A stretch of DNA of 64,000 nucleotides. Origin: Rhodospirillaceae bacterium bin65. GTDB lineage: Bacteria > Pseudomonadota > Alphaproteobacteria > Bin65. Positions 1 to 6,349 of the stretch are shown piece by piece (position 1 is the first letter of the stretch; each line of letters opens with the position of its first letter). A program made the translations under genes and the position numbers. The stretch lies in assembly GCA_002238725.1 (NCBI GenBank), contig MPMX01000005.1, positions 52,150-116,149 on the forward strand, written 5' to 3'. The notes beneath the pieces were generated by a model that searched no databases, was not told the DNA's origin, and worked only from the letters and a program-made list of their open reading frames with translations.

Positions 1-57
1 AAGTCATTTGCAAATAGAAAATTTGCGGCAGATTTCAAGACGCCGATAGATGGCGGC

Positions 58-540
58 CTAGTGCGATGCGATCGACGGGGCCCTGTCCGGACCGTGCCGG
101 TATGCCTTGAGCGCTTCGTGCGACAGGAGCTCGGGCTGCCGGGTAAACCGGTAGCCTGCGCGGTCGAGAATCGTTGCGATCGCCGCGATCGGCTCGAAAG
201 CGTGTCGGAGGCACGTTTGCGGCAGAAAATTTTCGAGACAGGCCACGGCGAACGGCCAGTTATCGCGTTGGGCTTCGGCGAGCACCCCGACCAGCAGTTG
301 CTCGTCTTCGGAGATCCTGGCGCATTTCAGCGGCGCGAGAAGAAATTCCCGGGTCGCTGCGCCGCCGATCAGATAGTACAGCGTATAGAGATTCCGGCTG
401 AGCGATTGCCCGGCCTCGACACCGAACGGGCCGCTGAGTTCGTTTTCGACGCGGTGCCACTCCGACCGGCCGCGCGACCAGGTCCGGACACTCCAGATGA
501 CGATATGGTCGGCCGTCGAAAACCGGCACAGACAACTCAT
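58..540 (-). CDS. Small conserved-looking hypothetical protein (160 aa)
   Basis: I do not recognise the family. The reading frame extends further upstream, but that part is low-complexity Arg/Pro-rich translation of GC-rich DNA. The ATG at 540 has a GAGG about ten bases upstream and starts a compositionally normal protein, so I chose it. It has a hydrophobic N-terminal stretch and a C-terminal half rich in Ala/Leu helices, with no signal peptide or membrane segment I would defend. It lies 232 bp downstream of the iron-binding protein gene on the same strand, so read-through from the Fur-controlled promoter is possible, but an iron-related role is inference only. Confidence 0.6.
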   Translation of the reverse strand: MSCLCRFSTADHIVIWSVRTWSRGRSEWHRVENELSGPFGVEAGQSLSRNLYTLYYLIGGAATREFLLAPLKCARISEDEQLLVGVLAEAQRDNWPFAVACLENFLPQTCLRHAFEPIAAIATILDRAGYRFTRQPELLSHEALKAYRHGPDRAPSIASH

Positions 541-706
541 CGGTTCGAACCTCGATAGAATCAGGAGTGACGCGTTGCGATCCCCGGGACCGGGTCCGCG
601 GGCGGCGACGGCCGACCCGAAGGTCCGACCGTCGCCTTTGCCGCCGCGGTGGCTCTGGTTTGGGGGGCATCGCTGCCGCGGCGGCCTTGGGGCCATCGTC
701 TCATGA

Positions 707-734
707 GGCGCAATTTTCCGCCGAGAATTGCGCC
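707..734 (-). terminator. Inverted repeat downstream of the iron-binding protein gene, possible terminator
   Basis: Two 9-base arms (GGCGCAATT and AATTGCGCC) separated by ten bases lie about 40 bp past the stop of the fbpA-like gene. There is no clear T-run after the hairpin, so intrinsic termination is uncertain. Confidence 0.35.
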
Positions 735-772
735 TGCCTCCCGCGATGGTCCCCGAAAACCGCTGAAATCCG

Positions 773-1789
773 CTAGCGCCAGCCGGCGCGGTCGGCCAGA
801 CGCACCGCTTCCTTCTGGTATTTGGCCAGTTCGGACAGCGGCAGGGAATCGGCCTTGAACTCGCCGAAATCGGCGACGATCCTGCCGGGCTGGACATCCT
901 TGCGCACCGGATATTCGTTGACGATGCGGGCGTAGATCTCCTGGGCTTCCCGGCTCGCCAGGAACTCGATCAGCTTGACGGCGTTGGCTCGGTTCTTCGA
1001 ATGCTTCGCCACGCCGGCGCCGGAGATGTTGACATGGGCGCCCCGGCCCTTCTGATTTGGCCAGAACAGCCGGACCGCGGCAGCGGCCTTGCGGTCGCGC
1101 TCCTTCTTCGATTTGGCGAGGCCGGCAAAGTAATAGGTGTTGGCGATCGCGATGTCGCATTCCCCGGCCGCCACGGCGCGGATCTGGTCGCGGTCGCCGC
1201 CGGCCGGCTTGCGGGCGAAGTTTTTCACGAAGCCGTTGGCCCAGGCCTGCGCCTTCTCGACGCCGTTCGCCGCAATGATCGAGGCGATCAGCGACTGGTT
1301 ATAGACGTTCGAGGAGGAGCGGATGCAGATGCGGCCCTTCCACTTGCCGTCGGCCAGCGCCTCGTAGGTCGACAACTCCGATGGCTTGACCTTTGCCGGG
1401 TTGTAGTAGATCGGCCGGCCGCGCGCCGTGAGGCCGAACCAGTGGCCCTTCGGATGGCGAAGATTCGCCGGCACCGCCGCCGTAAGCGCCGCGGAGTCGA
1501 GAGGCTGGAACGAACCCATCCGGTCGAGGCGGATTAGCCGGGAGGCGTCCACTGTCAGGATCACGTCCGCCGGACTGGCCGCCCCTTCGGCCTTGAGCCG
1601 GGCCATCATGCCCTTCTTGAGATAGACCACATTGGCCTTGATGCCGGTCTTTTCCTGGAACCGGTCGAGCAGCGGTTTCATCAGCACCGCCTGGCGGTAG
1701 GAATAGATATTGACGTCCTTGGCGGCGGCGGCCGTACCGGTCGCGGCCAGAGCCGCGGCGCCGGCGAGAAGAGGGAGGGTCTTGCGCAT
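773..1789 (-). CDS. Iron(III) ABC transporter periplasmic substrate-binding protein (FbpA/FutA type)
   Basis: Class II periplasmic binding protein expected to capture ferric iron for an ABC importer. Residues 1-23 form a signal peptide (basic MRK start, hydrophobic Ala/Leu core, AAAA before the mature KDVNIYS). The mature part starts like FutA/FbpA proteins (VNIYSYRQ), and the adjacent tyrosines at 219-220 (ANTYYF) are typical of the iron ligands of this family. The 338-aa length is normal. No permease or ATPase gene is beside it, so the rest of the transporter must be encoded elsewhere. A Fur-box-like palindrome lies 31 bp upstream of the start, consistent with repression in iron-replete cells. 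The family call is firm; iron rather than another metal is inferred from the tyrosines and the operator. Confidence 0.88.
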   Translation of the reverse strand: MRKTLPLLAGAAALAATGTAAAAKDVNIYSYRQAVLMKPLLDRFQEKTGIKANVVYLKKGMMARLKAEGAASPADVILTVDASRLIRLDRMGSFQPLDSAALTAAVPANLRHPKGHWFGLTARGRPIYYNPAKVKPSELSTYEALADGKWKGRICIRSSSNVYNQSLIASIIAANGVEKAQAWANGFVKNFARKPAGGDRDQIRAVAAGECDIAIANTYYFAGLAKSKKERDRKAAAAVRLFWPNQKGRGAHVNISGAGVAKHSKNRANAVKLIEFLASREAQEIYARIVNEYPVRKDVQPGRIVADFGEFKADSLPLSELAKYQKEAVRLADRAGWR

Positions 1790-1819
1790 TGCTTACGGTT
1801 CCCGACTTGAAGTGCAACT

Positions 1820-1841
1820 GATAATCATTTGCATAATTATC
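1820..1841 (-). promoter_or_regulatory. Fur-box-like operator upstream of the iron-binding protein gene
   Basis: The sequence GATAATCATTTGCATAATTATC is an AT-rich imperfect palindrome built of GATAAT-like hexamers in a GC-rich genome. It sits 31 bp upstream of the start of the iron-binding protein gene. This matches the general Fur operator pattern. Whether the regulator is Fur or another family member (such as Mur or Irr) cannot be told. Confidence 0.65.
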
Positions 1842-1903
1842 CCTTCACCGGGCGTCGGCGCAATCGGGAAATTGCGAGCGATTCGCAACAAGGTGTCGCA
1901 GGT

Positions 1904-2203
1904 CTACAACCTGCCGCCGTAAAGGACGGCTGAAACGATGTCGTAGGGCTCCGGCCCCAGCTCTATGGGATGGACGCTTCCGGCGGGGTGGGCAGCGACC
2001 ATGCGGCCCCTCGCCGTCAGCCCGATCGCGGCGACCGATCCGGTGACGCCGCGGCAGCGCTCCGGGTCGTAGGTCCGGACCAGGCCGCTCGCCCGTGCGG
2101 CGCGCACCGCTTTCGTGCCGAACTGGCGCGCGAGATCGTCTTCCGCGATCAGCCCGTCGGGCACGCCGTACATCGTCTCAAGATCCAGCAACAGGGACAG
2201 CAT
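1904..2203 (-). CDS. Small hypothetical protein (99 aa) directly behind a Fur-box palindrome
   Basis: Unrecognised 99-aa protein. The frame stays open upstream through the palindrome, but the ATG at 2203 immediately abuts the palindrome and starts the natural-looking sequence MLSLLLDLETMYG. An internal ATG ten codons later is an alternative. The sequence contains a possible winged-helix-like pattern (alternating helices, then GLTARGRMVA), too weak for a function call. No Shine-Dalgarno is visible outside the palindrome. Its position behind a Fur-like operator suggests iron-responsive expression; the function is unknown. Confidence 0.5.
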   Translation of the reverse strand: MLSLLLDLETMYGVPDGLIAEDDLARQFGTKAVRAARASGLVRTYDPERCRGVTGSVAAIGLTARGRMVAAHPAGSVHPIELGPEPYDIVSAVLYGGRL

Positions 2204-2252
2204 CGGAAGGCACTTATTGCGAATGATTATCATTAGCAATAAGTGCCTTCCG
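2204..2252. promoter_or_regulatory. 49-bp near-perfect palindrome centred on a Fur-box-like core
   Basis: Arms of 17 bases at 2204-2220 and 2236-2252 are exact reverse complements. The 15-base centre is itself palindromic around AATGATTATCATT apart from one mismatched pair (2221/2235). The core closely resembles the Fur consensus centre. The palindrome ends one base before the start codon of the 99-aa gene. Confidence 0.7.
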
Positions 2253-2344
2253 CGCGCTTTGCAAGATCGAAAGCAACGCATTGCGCGTTCATCTTCCGGC
2301 GCTTGTCACGAAACTCGGTCCGCGCGGAGAATTCGCAGGAGGGG

Positions 2345-2352
2345 GTTTCAAA
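2345..2352. repeat. Left copy of the 8-bp target-site duplication
   Basis: GTTTCAAA directly precedes the left inverted repeat of the transposon and is repeated exactly at 4929-4936. An 8-bp duplication is the size known for IS1595-family elements. Confidence 0.92.
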
Positions 2353-2375
2353 GGGGATTATAAATTAAAGTGCCG
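2353..2375. repeat. Left terminal inverted repeat of the IS1595-family element
   Basis: 23 bp, matching the reverse complement of 4906-4928 at 21 of 23 positions, with the outer GGGG and the inner AAAGTGCCG perfectly conserved. Confidence 0.9.
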
Positions 2376-2383
2376 AAAATTCC

Positions 2384-2411
2384 TTGAAGCCTCCGGTTTC
2401 GGCACTATATT
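2384..2411 (+). promoter_or_regulatory. Transposase promoter overlapped by an inverted repeat
   Basis: A sigma70-like promoter is visible: TTGAAG (2384-2389), 16-base spacer, TATATT (2406-2411), with the transposase ribosome site AGGAGG at 2421-2426. A 10-bp inverted repeat, AGTGCCGAAA at 2369-2378 and TTTCGGCACT at 2397-2406, brackets the -35 box. Its left arm overlaps the terminal repeat, so transposase bound to the end could in principle repress its own promoter (inference). Confidence 0.55.
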
Positions 2412-2431
2412 ATAACGACAAGGAGGCGGTC

Positions 2432-3379
2432 ATGGCACAAAAAGCACCTGGAAAATCGCATCGCAAAGGGCTGACGCTGGCAGCGCTTTTCCGCATGTTC
2501 CCCGATGATGCCGCCGCTGAAAAGTGGTTCGCCGAACAGCGCTGGCCGGAAGGCACGCACTGCCCCTATTGCGGCTCGGTCAACGTACAGTCAGGTGCGA
2601 AACACAACACCATGCCGTTCCGCTGTCGAGAGAAGGAATGCGCAAAACGTTTCAGCGTTCGCACTAAGACCCCCATGGAGTCGTCGAAGCTCGGCTTTCA
2701 GGTTTGGGCGATTGCACTCTACCAGCTAACGACCAATCTCAAATCCGTATCGAGCATGAAGCTGCATCGCGATCTCGGCATCACGCAAAAGTCTGCATGG
2801 TTTCTGGCGCACCGTCTACGCGAGGCTTGGAAGGATCACGGCGCGCAATTTACCGGCCCGGTTGAGGCGGACGAAACATTCATGGGCGGCAAGCGCAAGA
2901 ACAAGCCCAAGGATCAACGCGGCGGGGCGAAGCGGACGGGCATCGTGGATAAGACGGTCGTGGCCGGTGTTCGCGACAGGGCAACGAACCGGGTCAGCGC
3001 AGCAGTAGTGCCAGACACTCGTATGGAGACGCTACAGACGTTTGTCGAAGATCGCACCGCACCGACAACCAAGGTCTACACCGACGAACATCCGTCCTAT
3101 CGCCGCCTGCGCAGGGCGCATGAGGCCGTCCATCACCGGTCCGGCGAGTACGTCCGGGGCGACGCCCATACGCAGGGGATCGAATCGTTCTGGGCGATGC
3201 TCAAGCGGGCGCACAAGGGGACCTTCCACAAGATCAGCCCAAAGCATCTGCAAAGGTATGTGACGGAGTTTGCAGGGCGCCACAATGCCCGTGACGCGGA
3301 CACGACCAACCAAATGTCATCAATGGTACAAGGTATGAAGGGGAAACGACTGACCTATAACGATCTAATTGGAGCATAG
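2432..3379 (+). CDS. IS1595-family (ISXO2-like) DDE transposase
   Basis: Catalyses cut-and-paste movement of the surrounding element. The ATG at 2432 is preferred over an upstream in-frame start because AGGAGG lies six bases before it. The 315-aa protein begins with the family's typical MAQKAPGKSHRKGLT segment. It has an N-terminal zinc-ribbon-like part (CPYC at about residues 46-49 and a second Cys pair, CREKEC), then the ISXO2-like catalytic domain with acidic residues in VEADETFMGG and VYTDEHPSY and the IESFWAMLKR...GRHN segment near the C-terminus. It is intact, with no frameshift. Its stop is only ten bases from the stop of the convergent passenger operon, so no independent terminator fits between them. 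Confidence 0.93.
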   Translation: MAQKAPGKSHRKGLTLAALFRMFPDDAAAEKWFAEQRWPEGTHCPYCGSVNVQSGAKHNTMPFRCREKECAKRFSVRTKTPMESSKLGFQVWAIALYQLTTNLKSVSSMKLHRDLGITQKSAWFLAHRLREAWKDHGAQFTGPVEADETFMGGKRKNKPKDQRGGAKRTGIVDKTVVAGVRDRATNRVSAAVVPDTRMETLQTFVEDRTAPTTKVYTDEHPSYRRLRRAHEAVHHRSGEYVRGDAHTQGIESFWAMLKRAHKGTFHKISPKHLQRYVTEFAGRHNARDADTTNQMSSMVQGMKGKRLTYNDLIGA

Positions 3380-3389
3380 AAAGACACAT

Positions 3390-4142
3390 TCATTTAGGTT
3401 TTTTCGGCAAATCAAGAACACCTTCACTGGAAGGCTGTTGAGCATAGTTCTTAAGGTGATCTATAGCACCTTCAACGTTTTGAATGTGTTCAGCAAGCGC
3501 CGCTTCATCAAGAAGCCTCGCAAATAATTGCCCCTTCTTGTTCGGCCCTAGCACAGCTATTTGCATGGGTCCGCCAATCCCTCCAGGATTTACTTCGATC
3601 GCGTGTTGCAACGCCCACGTTACCGCGAATATTCCATCTTGAAAGGCTGGCAACTCATCACGCCAGAATACTCGCCTCATGAAACCGAGAAACGGATCGC
3701 ATATAGTCTGACCCGAACCCATTGAAGCGTACCATAGAGAATTGTCCGTCTTCAGTTCCGGCTGAAAGCCACCTTGAACAAACTCACACAGATGAGATTG
3801 GTTTTCTGTTGGGAATGCTACTAGCGATCCAAAATTTATGACTGCCAAATGTGTCGACTTAAAATCAGTGATCGCGCGGTTCGCTAAGTACTTTCCTACT
3901 TCTAGTGGCGGCTTGTTGAATGGCTTATCGTTTTGCTGCCAAGCTGACCTTACTACGGCGTTGAAACGCTGCCCAAGCCCTATTTCTCCAGTACCGGCCA
4001 CAATCACGCGGTCGCCAATGACCGAGATTTTATTGACCTTCTGTTCAATTGTTTTAACCTCGGGTGACGGACCCATTGTCGCGGAGCTATCCGCTCCAAT
4101 TACAACACCATCCTTACATTTGATACCAACAATTACCGTCAT
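3390..4142 (-). CDS. Proteasome-beta/HslV-like Ntn-hydrolase (putative threonine protease), transposon passenger
   Basis: The N-terminus MTVIVGIKCKDGVVIGADSS follows the 20S proteasome beta/HslV pattern. Removing Met leaves Thr1 as nucleophile, Asp falls at mature position 17 (GAD), and lysines follow at about mature positions 29-34. A GSG motif at residues 142-144 (ASMGSGQ) and the late IGGPMQIAVL strand match the Ser129/Gly-containing loop and C-terminal strand of proteasome-fold subunits. The 250-aa length exceeds HslV (about 175) and fits beta or Anbu-like subunits. No HslU, ARC/Mpa or proteasome alpha gene is present. It is the last gene of the passenger operon, three bases after the SocA/YwgA-like gene. 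Proteolytic activity is inferred from the retained nucleophile; substrate and oligomeric state are unknown. Confidence 0.8.
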   Translation of the reverse strand: MTVIVGIKCKDGVVIGADSSATMGPSPEVKTIEQKVNKISVIGDRVIVAGTGEIGLGQRFNAVVRSAWQQNDKPFNKPPLEVGKYLANRAITDFKSTHLAVINFGSLVAFPTENQSHLCEFVQGGFQPELKTDNSLWYASMGSGQTICDPFLGFMRRVFWRDELPAFQDGIFAVTWALQHAIEVNPGGIGGPMQIAVLGPNKKGQLFARLLDEAALAEHIQNVEGAIDHLKNYAQQPSSEGVLDLPKKPK

Positions 4143-4145
4143 GAA

Positions 4146-4574
4146 TTAGCTATTAAAGACGCTATTCTTTTTCATCTCTGGATAGTGAGCATAGATAGAA
4201 GACACTAACTGAGAAAAAGAGACAGTTGTAACAAAACGCGCTAATTTCTCTGCATATCCGCGAGTCTTTTTACTCAAGTTTTCAAAATTCTTTTGACCTT
4301 CCTCAAAGCCCGTCGGCGTCAGTGCATACAGATTCCATCCTCGTTCTGTTGGAAGGATGGATACCATATTCTTCCTTTCGAGATGCGTCAAAACACTATA
4401 AACCTCTTTGTCGAAAGGGCCGTAATCGTACGGCTGAAAATCGAAATGAGGCCCGTCGACATCGCTTGGAATGTTATCGTCCAGCAGGAACAATAGTTTT
4501 TGCACTTGCACGGGCGTGTATTTTTTTTCGCCTCCCGCGGCAAGAGCCATAAGGACAAAGGCATCCTTATCCAT
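4146..4574 (-). CDS. SocA/YwgA-like winged-helix protein, transposon passenger
   Basis: A 142-aa protein with the pattern KYTPVQVQKLLFLLDD, then FQPYDYGPFDKEVYSVL. This resembles the helix and 'YGPF...VY' motif of the Panacea/SocA (DUF4065) and YwgA-type families. SocA of Caulobacter is known as a proteolytic adaptor that brings its toxin partner to ClpXP. The start at 4574 is chosen because AGGA lies just upstream and the ATG overlaps the stop of the preceding 63-aa gene (ATGGATAA), a translational-coupling arrangement; an ATG 18 bases upstream (4592) lacks a ribosome site. It sits between the 63-aa gene and the proteasome-like gene in one transcript. Family assignment is by motif memory and moderate; an adaptor role is inference. 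Confidence 0.65.
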   Translation of the reverse strand: MDKDAFVLMALAAGGEKKYTPVQVQKLLFLLDDNIPSDVDGPHFDFQPYDYGPFDKEVYSVLTHLERKNMVSILPTERGWNLYALTPTGFEEGQKNFENLSKKTRGYAEKLARFVTTVSFSQLVSSIYAHYPEMKKNSVFNS

Positions 4575-4758
4575 CGTCCTGACCTGTTTCATTGGCTACC
4601 GTTTTTCGCTCTTTTGCAGTTCGCCGGTCGGCGCCGCCGCGGGTCACGGCCCATGCCAACGCCTGAGGCGTAGCGTCCACCCGAGCGTCATCTTCAAGTT
4701 CTGCCTTGCTAGGCTGATAGGCAGAGGGGGGCTTTGTTGTGGAACGTGCTGACGGCAT
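4567..4758 (-). CDS. 63-aa passenger protein, first gene of the transposon operon
   Basis: Small hydrophilic protein with the segment AYQPSKAELEDDARVDATP followed by a helix (QALAWAVTRGGA) and a basic tail. It resembles small proteins of unknown function often seen in alphaproteobacteria, but I cannot name a family. An AAGG-rich ribosome site precedes the ATG at 4758, and a strong promoter lies 36 bases upstream. Its stop overlaps the next start by eight bases, so it is probably the lead cistron. It could be an antitoxin, adaptor or regulatory partner; nothing in the sequence decides this. Confidence 0.55.
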   Translation of the reverse strand: MPSARSTTKPPSAYQPSKAELEDDARVDATPQALAWAVTRGGADRRTAKERKTVANETGQDDG

Positions 4759-4793
4759 CTTGGCCCACCCTTAACAAAGACTCCCTCAAGACT

Positions 4794-4821
4794 CATATAT
4801 AGTATATTCCACTATTGTCAA
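4794..4821 (-). promoter_or_regulatory. Sigma70-type promoter of the passenger operon
   Basis: Read on the minus strand: perfect TTGACA (-35, 4816-4821), 16-base spacer, TATATG (-10, 4794-4799). It stands in an AT-rich stretch about 35 bases upstream of the first passenger gene and drives all three cargo genes independently of the transposase. Confidence 0.7.
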
Positions 4822-4905
4822 CGCTATATTTGGTGTTTATTGAGACTTTTTTTCTAAATATTGTATGGTTTGTGTCCTTGATGATTTTCTGAAGGCCGTC
4901 TCGCC

Positions 4906-4928
4906 CGGCACTTTTATATATAATCCCC
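4906..4928. repeat. Right terminal inverted repeat of the IS1595-family element
   Basis: 23 bp, reverse complement of the left end with two mismatches. It contains a perfect outward-facing TATAAT at 4919-4924, although no convincing -35 box lies at the right distance. Confidence 0.9.
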
Positions 4929-4936
4929 GTTTCAAA
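4929..4936. repeat. Right copy of the 8-bp target-site duplication
   Basis: GTTTCAAA, identical to 2345-2352, directly outside the right inverted repeat. Confidence 0.92.
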
Positions 4937-5031
4937 CCCTTCCCTGGAGTGGGTTGGGATCCTCGCCGCCCGAGCCTTGACCGGCCTGCCCGCCCGTGGG
5001 AAGGCAGCACGTCCCGATTGCGGAGCCTGCC

Positions 5032-6336
5032 ATGCTCGATCCCAAATTCCTCAAATTCGACACGCTCAGCCTGCATGCCGGCCAGCATCCCGACCCGTTG
5101 ACCGGCGCCCGGGCGGTGCCGATCTACCAGACGACCTCCTACATGTTTCCGGACGTCGAGCACGCCGCCTCGCTGTTCAACCTGGAGCGCGCCGGCCACA
5201 TCTATTCGCGGATTTCCAACCCGACCGTCGCGGTGCTGGAGGAAAGGCTGGCGGCGCTGGAAGGCGGCGTCGGCGCGATCTGCACCGCCAGCGGCATGGC
5301 GGCGATCCATCTGGCCGTCGCCACGCTCATGGGGCAGGGCGGGCATATTGTGTCCTCCGGCTCGATCTACGGCGGCACCCACAACCTGTTCACCCACACG
5401 CTGCCGCGCTTCGGCATATCCACGACCTTCGTCGATCCGCGCGATCCCGCGGCCTTCGAAGCGGCGATCCGGCCCGAAACCCGGCTGGTCTTCGGCGAGA
5501 CCCTGGGCAATCCGGGCCTGGAGGTCATGGACCTGCCGGTGATTTCGGAAATCGCCCACCGCCACGGCATCCCGGTGATGATCGACAGCACCTTCGCGAC
5601 GCCCTGGCTGTTCCGGCCGTTCGATCACGGCGCCGACATCGTCATGCATTCGGTGACCAAGTTCCTCGGCGGGCACGGCGTGGCGATCGGCGGCGCGATT
5701 GTCGACGGCGGCACATTCGACTGGGAGGCTTCCGGCCGCTTCCCGACCATGACCGAGCCCTATGCCGGCTATCACGGCCTCGACTTCGCCGACGAGTTCG
5801 GCCCCGCCGCCTTCATCACGCGCGCCCGGGCCGAGGGGCTGCGCGACTTCGGCGCCGCCATGGCGCCGGCCAGCGCCTTCTACCTGCTCCAGGGCGTCGA
5901 ATCGCTGCCGGTGCGCATGGCGCGCCATGTCGAGAATACGCGCAAGATCGTCGCCTTTCTCGATGCGAGCCCGGACGTCGATTGGGTGAGCTATCCGGAA
6001 CTGCCATCCCATCCGGATCACGAGCTGGCGAAACGCCTGTTGCCGAAAGGCTGCGGCGCGATCTTCAGCTTCGGGATCAAAGGCGGGCGCGAGGCCGGCC
6101 GGCGCTTCATCGAGCGGCTCGGCCTGTTTTCTCATCTCGCTAATGTCGGTGACGCCAAGTCGCTCGTCATCCATCCGGCGAGCACGACGCATCAGCAGAT
6201 GGATGTCGCGGCGCTCGCGGCCGCCGGCGTCGGCGAGGACCTGGTCCGCCTGTCGGTCGGCATGGAGGATCCGGACGACCTGATCGACGACCTGGCGTCG
6301 GCGCTCCGGGCGTCGCAACGAAGCCGGGCGGCGTAA
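5032..6336 (+). CDS. metY: O-acetylhomoserine sulfhydrylase (aminocarboxypropyltransferase)
   Basis: PLP enzyme of the Cys/Met metabolism family that makes homocysteine from O-acetylhomoserine and sulfide. The 434-aa length and the opening KFDTLSLHAGQHPDP are typical of MetY rather than the shorter MetB/MetC/MetZ. The PLP-binding lysine is K210 in HSVTKFLGGHG, and the SRISNPT motif lies at 59-65. The frame is open 36 bases further upstream, but GGAG at 5022-5025 points to the ATG at 5032. It is followed after 13 bp by a hydrolase gene. The transposon lies 96 bp upstream and has probably replaced its native promoter region. I looked for a SAM riboswitch in the remaining leader and saw none. 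Confidence 0.93.
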   Translation: MLDPKFLKFDTLSLHAGQHPDPLTGARAVPIYQTTSYMFPDVEHAASLFNLERAGHIYSRISNPTVAVLEERLAALEGGVGAICTASGMAAIHLAVATLMGQGGHIVSSGSIYGGTHNLFTHTLPRFGISTTFVDPRDPAAFEAAIRPETRLVFGETLGNPGLEVMDLPVISEIAHRHGIPVMIDSTFATPWLFRPFDHGADIVMHSVTKFLGGHGVAIGGAIVDGGTFDWEASGRFPTMTEPYAGYHGLDFADEFGPAAFITRARAEGLRDFGAAMAPASAFYLLQGVESLPVRMARHVENTRKIVAFLDASPDVDWVSYPELPSHPDHELAKRLLPKGCGAIFSFGIKGGREAGRRFIERLGLFSHLANVGDAKSLVIHPASTTHQQMDVAALAAAGVGEDLVRLSVGMEDPDDLIDDLASALRASQRSRAA

Positions 6337-6349
6337 GGGGGCGCGGAAC

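Larger units (their letters stand above)
2353..4928 (+). mobile_element. IS1595-family transposon with three passenger genes (2,576 bp)
   Basis: The left end (2353-2375) starts GGGGATTATAAATTAAAG. The right end (4906-4928, read on the other strand) starts GGGGATTATATATAAAAG. The 23-bp ends agree at 21 positions and are flanked by identical 8-bp GTTTCAAA duplications, so both boundaries are defined at base level. Inside are an IS1595-type DDE transposase on the plus strand and, on the minus strand, three passenger genes (63, 142 and 250 aa) with their own promoter. Simple IS1595 elements hold little besides the transposase, so more than a third of this one is cargo. The cargo is visibly more AT-rich than the host genes. 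Removing the element joins 2344 to the sequence at 4929, restoring a normal intergenic region upstream of metY. Confidence 0.93.

Noticed and set aside
1820..1841. Fur-box-like palindrome read as a second promoter for a plus-strand gene
   Set aside because: No plus-strand gene starts nearby; it faces the iron-binding protein gene.
4937..5031. SAM riboswitch upstream of metY
   Set aside because: I looked for SAM-II-like pairing and conserved bases and found none in the 95 bp left after the transposon insertion.
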